A stretch of 64,000 nt of DNA, from NCBI GenBank assembly GCA_034440575.1, contig JAOTOL010001644.1, forward strand, positions 1,950,001 to 2,014,000. The letters are read 5' to 3'. Under the pieces are notes generated by a model. It was not told the origin of the DNA. It worked only from the letters and a program-made list of their open reading frames with translations, and did no database searches. Shown here in pieces: positions 46,326 through 56,300 of the stretch. This DNA comes from Imbricaverruca yamaguchii (lineage: Eukaryota > Arthropoda > Thecostraca > Neoverrucidae). Every line of letters starts with the position of its first letter. Position 1 is the first letter of the stretch. The position numbers and the translations under genes are program-made.

Positions 46326-46734
46326 TCCGCGCCACAGAACGTCAGAACGTGTCTCGGCGGCGGCCAATCGCGCGACCGATGCACGACCGAATTTCTTCAA
46401 CTCGGACCGGGGGGAGGTTGGGGACTTTCACACTGAGGCGGCCGATATGCCAAGCGCGAGCCAAGCTGTGCTGACCGGTGAGCAATGTTCGTGGCACTCA
46501 ATCTAATTAGCATGGTTACGCTCGCTGCTGGAATTACTCAGCGGGCACCAATCCAATCCAGCCAACTGCTCCCTCACGAGCGGTTCGTCTCGCCAATACG
46601 ACTGCGGCCGGTGAGCGATTGGATGCGGCGACGGACCAGACATGTCTGTCGGCCATAAGCGGCCCCCGGGGTGGGGTGGCGGCCGTGCCGCCGCTCCGCC
46701 GCACCCATGACCGCTCCAGGCTGTTCCTCGTGTC

Positions 46735-46915
46735 GGTCGCCTGCCCCCCCCCCGCCCCCCGGGTGGGGTGGTGGTCGCGCCCGTCCGTTCCTAGTGTTAG
46801 TCGGCCGGTTCCGGAGGTGGGGTGGTGGTCGCGCCCGTCCGTTCCTCGTGTTAGTCGGCCGGCTCCGATGTGCGGTGGTGGTCGCGCCCGTCCATTCCTC
46901 GTGTCGTGTCAGTCG
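46735..46915. repeat. Approximately 52-60-bp GC-rich repeat, three copies
   Basis: GGTGGTCGCGCCCGTCCGTT followed by CCTCGTGTTAGTCGGCCGG recurs three times, with a diverged earlier copy near 46,725. Confidence 0.85.
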
Positions 46916-46919
46916 GTCA

Positions 46920-49320
46920 GCTAGCGCGTCGAGTTGATACGCTACTCTAGGTCGGCACAGACCTGAGCACAGTTCTCACACACCATGTATTGACGTCACG
47001 CACACACAAGGCAAGCAGCCTGTCCACACTAACGCACAGTACGCACATCAGTGAGCGAGTGTTTCCCGCTCCACCCACCTGACCATTTCCACGTTTCAAC
47101 AGCGGAGCTGATACGCCAGTCTGTAGTGACAATGCCCTATAAGATAATGCATCTGAGGTAAACGTGCACACGCCGCTGGCATTTTGGCAACATGATGGTC
47201 AAAGCATGCCAGCAGGCCACAACAGCAATTATAGGAGCCCATCGGTAGCAATATATGATCCGAATTAAGTGTAATTTCAACATCATGCAATCATTAAAAG
47301 TTTTCAACACATATCTGTCTCAAAATCCCCGTGTATTTGTGTTGCTAGGAATGAAAAGTGAACTACTGGACACAGCCATGAATCGTGTTGCATTCGATGT
47401 CTACTTGTTTAATTCGGTTGTTTGATGTTCAAGACATTAATCCCCGATTTACTACTAGGTCCAATAAAGTGTGACAGTCACTTGTGTACCAAAAAGTAAG
47501 TTTCGGAATTGAAGCTTCCGGCTTGCATTCCTATTCATCCAGACGAATCATCAACTGGAGTGCTTATTTGCCTCGCTGCGCCCCAGGGGGCTCACTTTTC
47601 TGTTGCAACTTCACGCAGCGTGGTACCCTGACCGAGCGATGCCAAACGAGAGGCATGGGCGAAAATTAAGCAGGAATGTTAGTGGGATAACTGGAGGTAA
47701 GTAATTGGAGCCAGTTAAGATCAAGAGCAAGAATCGGGCATTGTCTCCGAACTGGTGAACATAAGTAATCGATCGTTGCTCTTATTATACAATGCTCTGA
47801 GTTATCAAGCTCTCTTGCAGGGAATGCTGTATGTTCCCTGTGCGTAGTATTTCGGATCCTCGTCAACATTTTCCCTTCTATCCTTTGGTGCAGTACTGAA
47901 CCACATTTAAAGAGCAAAAAGCAAACCAACAAACAAAGGGAAAAAAAGCAAAGGCGTATGTACCCTTCAGTTTGTTTTATTGTTCCATGGGTCCCATCAC
48001 CTTCTACCACACAAATTTCGAATGTGTATTTTCATCATCTTTCGCTCGCATTATTACGTGCATAAGGTCACATTAGGAGCATGTTTTCAGCTTATTCCTG
48101 GTTGTAAAATGCTACTTCTGGAGAAAGTTAGCTGATGGCTTAAAACGCTTCCAAATTGATTCATATAATCGCCTAGGACATTTCACTCATAGCACCCAAT
48201 ATCCTTCAACATGTCGATAATATATCCCGCGTGTTGAAACATTTCCGGAAATCTTGGCGAAGCTATTCATACTTCTATACCTTTAGTGTGGCGAATATGT
48301 TCGGCCATACTCCACACCACACAGCGAACTTGGCCGGGCTTTGCCGGCTCGCTCCATCAACTTCTGAACAATGATGCCGAGAAGAAAGGACGGCCTGCCA
48401 TGTTTCGCTCCGTGTATCCTTAATGAAGCCAGCCAACAGATTCAAGCCAAGCTGAATATCACACATCCAAGCTCGAGCTTAACGGTGCACACGAGTGAAG
48501 GGAATCGATACCGGCGGATCTTATGCTCTAGCCTCGCGGTAAGTATTTGGTTTCGCTTGATTTGGCACACATCAGGGAATAGCAAGGGCGGAACTCCGGC
48601 AACGTGTGATCGCTGTATTGCAATATGTATAGGCCGGGCCAGAAACAGGACAGCCAGTCGCCAAAGCGCAGGAGGGCATCAGCAAATTTGCAATTCTATC
48701 GATTTTCTGTCATTCTTAGGTCAATAGTATGATTGCAAGTAGAAATTTTCCTGAAATGTGAAGGCATTCAAATCGGAAATGTCATTTTTAATCTACTGGG
48801 TTTAGGATTTGTATCTGAAATTAAGGCGTTTAACACCCACAGACTACTATCTACCTTGCCATCTGCATCTGCCCCGCCCTTCCACAATAACAGACACAGA
48901 GACAGCAACACATCAAACATCGTTCGCGATTGCAATGGCGCATTTTACGGTCCACGGCTCGCCCCTTGCATAGTTTCCTACCGCAAATGAATGAGCCGGA
49001 TAAGGGAGGACCCAAGCTCATTGCGTGAAATGCAAGGCAAGAGCGAAATATGATGCAAAAATATAAAGATAGGTGGGAATTGAAGAACAATAGTCAAAAC
49101 CTGGCGATTCCAAGAAATTTGTTTATGCCTTGATGTTCTGAGATGACAAATAGCACGCCAATCCTTTCTCCTCCCCCCCCCACTGAACTTTTAGGTATGC
49201 GAACCAAGAGCATGCAATAACACCAGGTCGCTTTTCCATTGCAGCAACTGGACTGAACTGACCTCATACTATTCCCTTCACCTGAAGCGGGAGTGCTGGG
49301 CTACACACAAACACAACCGA
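46920..49320. other. No gene recognised
   Basis: Mixed composition. A possible + strand exon at 48,371-48,538 ending before GTAAGT has no recognisable protein motif and no partner exon, so it is not called. Confidence 0.35.
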
Positions 49321-50164
49321 GCCATGCCTGAGGTCGGATCAGGTCAGGTCGGGTCGGGTCCAGTGGGTGCGCAGGCGACACTGCTGTCGGTTTCGGTCCT
49401 GGTTAACACGACACACCGGCTACGACCCGCCCGGACGGCACCCATCTGCCAACGCAGCGCGGAGCTGAGTGCGGCCTTCTGGGCTGTGTGCTGTGCAGCG
49501 CAGCGTGCTCTGCACAGCCAGCCGGCGGTGGCGCGGCGGCGAGGTGCCCTCCCGCCGACCGTCCTGTCCAAGTGGTGGCTGACCGCCTGGGCTGCGAGGC
49601 CGTATGACGCGCGAGCTGAGCTCTGCAGAAACTGTCGGCGCCGGGACGACAGACGATGGTGCACGAATAAACACAAATCGCCAAAGTCTGTCGGCTGGGG
49701 GGCGCGGAGGACGCCGTCACGCGATGACAGACCGGCCGGCCATTCCCCGCGCGGACTCGACGGCGAGCCGCTGAGCGACTCGGCCCGGGTCGCCTCCCGT
49801 CGGCGGGACGGCAGGTCAGCGACCTGGCCAAGCCATCCGTAGCCACCCACGACCGCCAGGATGATGAGTCGTGGCACAGTCACCGAGTCCGTCGATCCCG
49901 TGTGCCGGCTGACGCCGTGCGATCCCGTGTCCCGGCTGACGCCGTGCGATCCCGTGCACCGAACAGTTGACATCACCAACACGGCGGCAGGCTGGCAAAA
50001 AGTCAACCACTCGGCTGGCGCCGTGACGCACCGCGGGTCGTTCCACATCGCGACACCTGACGATGGAGTTTTTACTTTTGATGCGAACACCTGCCGATAG
50101 ATGGCAATGCCTGCCACTGTCGTCGCGACCTGCTGATAGATGGCGCTGGCCAGGCCGGCGCCTG
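49321..50164. other. GC-rich stretch, no gene assigned
   Basis: High-GC sequence open on both strands (172 codons +, 257 codons -), with neither reading resembling a known family. It contains a 27-bp direct repeat (GATCCCGTGTCCCGGCTGAC GCCGTGC) at 49,895-49,960 and paired TAGATGGC words near 50,100 and 50,140. Confidence 0.35.
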
Positions 50165-50256
50165 CTACCCGTCGCCGGGTGCGGCGCTGGCAGGAGTCGA
50201 CGACGAGTTGAACATGTTCTTAAGACCTCGGTACATCTCCTCGTTTTCTTTCCGGA
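50165..50256 (-). CDS. Candidate terminal exon (about 30 aa)
   Basis: A good pyrimidine-rich acceptor (TTTCTCTTTCAG) precedes 50,256. With two bases completing a codon, it reads RKENEEMYRGLKNMFNSSST followed by PASAAPGDG and TAG at 50,167-50,165. The charged helix-like start and the Ser/Ala/Pro tail look like a real C-terminus, but no family is recognised. The upstream exon must end in phase 1. None of the candidates at 53-62 kb does so, so this may belong to another transcript. The alternative phase-0 reading gives a long Arg-rich ORF that looks less natural. Confidence 0.3.
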
Positions 50257-51278
50257 CTGAAAGAGAAATGCACTGTCGTTAGACGTCACGCCACAGGTGA
50301 ATATCGGTTCGCTGGTGCACGTCAAGGAATGTAGGCATGTCCTTGTGTTCGCTAATCGCTGGGCAGGCCTTCGGACACAAACCGGCCTTTTTACACGGTA
50401 GAACTTTACCTGAACTATCTGACACCATGAGACATGAGAGCTCCGGGAAATTCTGGACTCCGGGAAGCTTCCACTGAGTGCACTAATGTGCACTCCACAT
50501 CAGTGCTCCATTGCTGTAAGGAGAAGTGTGACTCAGGACAGAACTCTTGCTTTAGTTGTTGCAGGACATCTGCCCTTGACCAGGTATGCGTACGCACTGT
50601 AACTTCTGGGTTCGTGAGTGCAGCCACATGGGCTGGAGGGTTAGCACACACTGTTTTTGTCGTCATTGATCCCCTCCGATTGATCCGATTTCGAAGCCGG
50701 TCTGCCTCGAAGTGGTCCTAGTGGACCGCAGGAACCTCAACCAAAAACGGAACCATAATGAGCATTTTAGGTGCAGCAAAGTTCGTACAATTTTACAGCT
50801 TTACATCTGTAGCAAGAACAATATCTTAGTAAAGCATGTTTCTGGACAAAGCTCGCAACGAAATACAGGTTCGCCAAAATGTCGACAACAACCACGCATT
50901 CTCATTCCAATTCACATCAGCCAACATTATATTCGTATACATCCGATTTCATTCATAATTTCAGGATATAATTTTCGTTGCTTGCTGAAGTAAGGCAAAG
51001 AACAATTATTCAGTAATGCAAGAAATTTTACCTCCAGAGGTTTTTTACCTCTGTCAAAAACGGCCATGTCAAACACGGGATACCGAATAAATGTCAAAGT
51101 ATTTCTCTAAGCAGATTGATTTCAACGCTTCGATGTCCGCTGTTCATCAAGGGTGTAACACATAAAATTACGTGTCATTCAACTTCACAGTTTGACCTCA
51201 GGTCACCCATGTTGGTCTTGGACATGCACGATATCAATGTAAGGTACCGAATAAATAACAGTGAAACATTGAAGGAAT

Positions 51279-51280
<2 letters not shown>
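50257..51280. other. No gene recognised
   Basis: AT-rich sequence without supported features. Confidence 0.35.
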
Positions 51281-51314
<34 letters not shown>

Positions 51315-51376
51315 ATATATATATATATGTGTGTGTATATATATATAGAATATATGTGTGTGTATATATATATAGA
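51281..51376. repeat. (AT)n/(GT)n compound microsatellite
   Basis: Alternating TATATA and TGTGTG runs with a TAGAATATATGTGTGTG unit occurring about twice. Confidence 0.95.
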
Positions 51377-51576
51377 ATAAAATGACCCTCCATGGTCGCA
51401 GTTTCATCTGCATTCGCAAAAGAGGCCAAAATATAGTGATTATGCAAAATTATTTGGTACTTCATAACTTCCACAATATTTTACTGGGCGCCATGTCCCG
51501 GCACACATAGATCGACTATGGTTTGTGGATCAAGTACATTTGAACATATGATGTGCAATCTGAAAGCTTGACCTAC

Positions 51577-51642
51577 GATCGATTGATTATTTGGGCTTAA
51601 GGGCGCATCAACTGCTACTGGTTATGTAGCGCCCACTTGACC
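51577..51642 (-). mobile_element. Solo 3' end of the jockey/I-type LINE family
   Basis: The - strand reads GTGGGCGCTACATAACCAGT, AGCAGTTGATGCGCCCTTAA, GCCCAAATAATCAATCGATC. This matches 5,380-5,442 (GGGCGCTACAGAACCAGTTA through GCGCCCCAAAGCCCAAATAA to TCAATCAATC). Only the last 60 bp or so are present, so this is either an extreme 5' truncation or a SINE sharing that tail. Confidence 0.75.
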
Positions 51643-53020
51643 TACGATCACAAAATATAGTTTCAGCCTTGCGTTATTGCCATCTGCCGGGTACAGAAAA
51701 CCATTTTTTTTTAAATCACTAATCTGATTGGATATTAATCCGTCCCTTCTCGGGGCTGTCTTCAACCGCTCCCCTCCCCCCCCCACTCAGGTTTTCCGCG
51801 GATAGTGGACGAACGGCGCGCGGCAGCGCGCCCAAATTTGGCATACCTTTTCCCACATCAATTTGGTATGCTGTTTCAAAATTTTGCAGTCAGGTCTTCT
51901 AGGGTCAACGAATTAGTCAAGGTCAAGTGAGGTCACCTCCAAAATAGTTCAACCAGTCGTCACGCTTTAACGGATGAAGATATTTTAATGAAAATGTCAG
52001 CGTTTGCTTATCTTTAAGATGCAACAAAACGCATGAGTGAAATTTTTCTCTTTTTTCGTTTTTTACTACATGTAATTTTGCATATTTGCCAATTGCAATT
52101 CAAATAGAAGATTATCGCTAAAGTAAGCATTTATTATTAAGGCAAGATGATTTGCAACAACGTTCCTCGATCTGCTCTACCCATTGGAAAAGAAAAATGA
52201 AAGAAAACTTGGAAACTCAAAATTTTGAACTTGGAAGAAGAAAAAATTTAATTGGGGCAGGGCAAAAATGTTATGGAACTGGTCGACTTCGCTGTCCTTT
52301 TCTCATTCCAAATAACTTTTGTTTTTTCATATATCCCCCAAAATGAACTCCCCAGGGCAAAAACATAATGTAAATCGTGAAAAGTCGTGAAAATCTGGCC
52401 CCCCTGGTGACGTCACTTTTGGAGGAGATGTGTTTTGGGGGTGGATTCGGGCCCCACTCGTCGAGCGCTTTCCGATGACACCTCTTTCGTTTTCGTGCGA
52501 CGCTTAGTTTGGATTTTAGAGGGTGGTTACTATCCGCCCCCCCCCCCCCCGAGACGGGGTGTGAGGATCTGACCGGAGAGACGGCGCGGGTTAATTAGCG
52601 CCGACAACTCTCCTTTCGTGCAAGGAAGCAACACCTTCATGTGTGTGGCATATAAGGTCAACGTAGGACCTCATGTTGAAATAAACTCAAACATTACGCC
52701 CTATGGGAAAACTACTGGGCACTGAATGGCATCTCCCTGAATACATTTATCGGATGAATAGTAGCGTCGAGTAGTCTTCCATCGAGCAAAGAAGCAGCAC
52801 GTTCAAGCATTTGACCTTTGAGGTCAACAGTTGGCCTCACCAGGTCAGGATTGATGAAATTCGGAAAATTAAAGTGGTCCACTGGGTTACTGTATGCTGG
52901 CCAGACGATCCGATTCATGTAGACTATCTTAACACTGATGCATGCACAATTGATACAAGAAACGGCACACGACGTATCCTGACCTCTATCGGTGACACAT
53001 GTCTCGTCAATTGTCACTCG
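51643..53020. other. No gene recognised
   Basis: AT-rich with C-homopolymers (51,775-51,785, 52,537-52,550). An open - strand stretch near 52,850-52,960 ends before a good GTGAGG donor but lacks a matching acceptor. Confidence 0.35.
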
Positions 53021-53021
53021 T

Positions 53022-53047
53022 CACTCGTCACTAACATGTGACGAGTG
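53022..53047. repeat. Perfect 10-bp inverted repeat
   Basis: CACTCGTCAC and GTGACGAGTG face each other across TAACAT. Two direct repeats of ACTCGTCACTAACTAGACAA follow at 53,049-53,105. Confidence 0.85.
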
Positions 53048-53122
53048 ACACTCGTCACTAACTAGACAAAAGTGACACAGACACTCGTCACTAACTAGAC
53101 AAACCGTCATGATGCGGTACGT

Positions 53123-53377
53123 CTACGCAGAAGTCTGGTCAGTTGAACTGCCATGTGTCTGCAATGGCAGGCGGGTGGTAATTTTAGGAACAATAGCTGA
53201 GCCGGGCTGTCGGATGGTGTACGACTGAATAGCGAGAGCGACTGACTGGTGGTGAATGGCGTCAGTAATTTGGACTGGACCATCGGCTGTGTGAATCGGC
53301 AGCAGCTGCCCGTCACAGCTCCCAAGGGCGCAATCAGCGGGATCTGAGGCGCTACGCATTGACACGTCAAAGGTTGC
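53123..53377 (-). CDS. Candidate 3' exon of the membrane-protein gene, or transposase remnant
   Basis: The acceptor GCGATGCAG precedes 53,377. The frame reads ATFDVSMRSASDPADCALGS, CDGQLLPIHTADGPVQITDA, IHHQSVALAIQSYTIRQPGS and ends TAG at 53,125-53,123 (84 aa). It is phase 0 and so could follow the exon ending at 57,415. However, the order ALGSCDGQLLPI, HHQSVALAIQ and PGSA faintly resembles the catalytic-core wording of PIF/Harbinger transposases. It may therefore be a decayed transposon. Neither reading can be decided by eye. Confidence 0.3.
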   Translation of the reverse strand, partial: ATFDVSMRSASDPADCALGSCDGQLLPIHTADGPVQITDAIHHQSVALAIQSYTIRQPGSAIVPKITTRLPLQTHGSSTDQTSA

Positions 53378-56300
53378 CTGCATCGCAGCTGGCGACTAGC
53401 GACTACCCTGTCGTCTGGGATCACGGCAATTGGGAGGCCATTTTGGATCACGGCGGGACGCTGCGCCGCGACGCCACAACACAGCTGGTCTCAGCCGCGA
53501 CACATGCGGGGGCGCGACTGGCGGTCGTGTCACGAAGGATCCAACTCCCCGAGGGGAGGGTCGTCTCTGGGCCGACGCGTCGGCGCGTCCGACACTTGTC
53601 TGTCGGCCGTCGCTGACGACTGGGAACGAGCCAGCGGCGCGCAGAGACAACGCCCAACTGTAGGCGGGCGCGTGACGACGGCCGCCGTCGGCTGGCACCT
53701 CGTACGGCAGCGGCTGTTGACCTCTGACGGAAGGAGTAGACCCGGAGCGGACGGATGTTTGGGAGCCCGGCTGTCGGCCCGACACAAAGGCGGCCGCTGC
53801 GGAGCTGGCCGCAGCCTGACGCGACGGCCGCCGGCGTCGTTTGCCGCCGCAAAGTTCGCTGTCGTGGTCGTGGGGATGCTTTTGATGGGCGACCGAGTGC
53901 CGCCGCTGACCGGCCGGCACGGCTGCAGGCTCACGATGGGAACTCGCGGCGATGCGCGTCGATGGAGTTCCAGCTGCTGCCGGCCGAAATAAATGGTGTT
54001 CCAGCTGCTGGCTGCCGACTTGGATGGTGTTCCAGTTGCTGGTCGCCGACATCGATGGTGATCCAGCTCCTCCCCGTCGACATCGATTGTGTTACAGCTG
54101 CTCCCCGTCGACATCGATGATGTTCCAGTTGCTCCCCGCCGATATCGATGGTGATCCAGCTCCTGCCCGTCAACATGATGGTGTTGCAGCTACTCCCCGT
54201 CGACATCGATGGTGTTCCAGCTGCTCCCCGCCAACATCGATGGCCTGTCAGCCGCAGCCCGCCGACACAACCCGTGACCGGCCAATCTCGCACCAAAATA
54301 CACCCACTGAGATTTTGTCCTGTCGGCGGGATAGATGCCAGGCCGATTGTTACACCGTATCGGTGTCAAGGAGGCATGGCGGGCCGAACAGAACATTTGA
54401 AACAATCTCGGCGCGAAAACACTGTGACGGAATGGCGCCCGGGAAGCCCAAACAACAAGCGGCAGCGTTAAATATTTGGCGCCAAACGGTACATTACTTC
54501 AGAAACCGAAATAAACGGACGGATGCTCCGGTCCCGCTGTTGAGTTATCACCCGGCAGCGATGAGTCTCCGCCGCGCCAGCTGTCGTCCGTGTCCAGCGC
54601 GCCGTCGGCGTCCAGTTACGGCGTCACCCGACACACACAGGTGACGTCCCGTTACGGCGTCACCCGACACACACAGGTGACGTCCCGTTACGGCGTCACC
54701 CGACACACACAGGTGACGTCCCGTTACGGCGTCACCCAACACACACAGGTGACGTCCAGTTACGGCGTCACTCGACACACAGGTGACGTCCCGTTACGGC
54801 GCCACTCGACACACACAGGTGACGTCCAGTTACGGCGTCACTCGACACACACAGATGACGTCCAGTTATGGCGTCACCTAACACACAGGTGACGTCCCGT
54901 TACGGCGTCACTCGACACACACAGATGACGTCCAGTTACGGCGTCACCTGACACACAGGCGACGTCCAGTTACGGCGTCACTCGACACACACAGGTGACG
55001 TCCAGTTACGGCGTCACCCGACACACAGGTGACGTCCCGTTACGGCGTCACTCGACACAAAGGTGACGTCCCGTTACGGTGTCACTCGACACACAGGTGA
55101 CATCCAGTTACGACGTCACCCAACACACACACAAGTGACGTCCAGTTACGGCGTCACCCGACACACACAGGTGACGTCCCGTTACGGCGTCACCCGACAC
55201 ACACAGGTGACGTCCAGTTACGGCGTCACTCGACACACAGGTGACGTCCAGTTACGGCGTCACTCAACACACACAGGTGACGTCCAGTTACGGCGTCACC
55301 CGACACACACAGGTGACGTCCAGTTACGGCGTCACCCGACACACAGGTGACGTCCAGTTACGGCGTCACCCGACACACACAGGTGACGTCCAGTTACGGC
55401 GTCACCGGACACACAGGTGACGTCCAGTTACGGCGTCACCCGACACACACAGGTGACGTCCAGTTACGAGCGTCACCCGACACACAGGTGACGTCCCGTT
55501 ACGGCGTCACCCGACACACAGGTGACGTCCAGTTACGGCGTCACCGGACACACAGGTGACGTCCAGTTACGGTGTCACCCGACACACACAGGTGACGTCC
55601 CGTTACGGCGTCACCCGACACACACAGGTGACGTCCAGTTACGGCGTCACCCGACACACACAGGTGACGTCCAGTTACGGCGTCACTCGACACACACAGG
55701 TGACGTCCAGTTACGGCGTCACCGGACACACAGGTGACGTCCAGTTACGGCGTCACCCGACACACACAGGTGACGTCCAGTTACGAGCATCACCCGACAC
55801 ACACAGGTGACGTCCCGTTACGGCGTCGCCCGACACACAGGTGACGTCCAGTTACGGCGTCACCCGACACACACAGGTGACGTCCAGTTACGGCGTCACC
55901 CGACACACACAGGTGACGTCCAGTTACGGCGTCACCCGACACACACAGGTGACGTCGACTATGTTGCGACGGAGCGCGACCGCTCCCATCGCTTCTCCCT
56001 CCTGTCCCGCGCCTCCATCAGAAAACAATGTTAGGGGATGATTTGTGGACGAGGCGGGCGAACAATGGCCCCGCTACAGTGGTCGCCTCCGGCGTAAGCC
56101 GCAGGCGACCACTTTCAATATCGATCACTGACTCTCTGGAAAGTCGAATGGCAGCAGGAGTTTCAGCAATAATGGCTTCCTTGCCGCTGCCAGCTCGCTC
56201 GACGTGAGCCACCATACTCTAATGTTTTCGTCTCACCGGGTCGTGACTGAATATGAGAATAGCATCGCCCTCTGGTTTATGTGTGGGTGAGTCGCCCTTC

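Noticed and set aside
48371..48538. Possible + strand first exon ending before GTAAGT
   Set aside because: No recognised motif, no partner exon, and the opposite strand is equally open.
49344..50117. 257-codon - strand ORF and 172-codon + strand ORF at 49,324-49,842
   Set aside because: High-GC sequence is open on both strands. No recognisable domain, and part is a 27-bp direct repeat.
54590..55955. CRISPR-like appearance of regularly spaced 36-bp repeats
   Set aside because: Units are contiguous without unique spacers, in a clearly eukaryotic context with spliced genes. It is a minisatellite.
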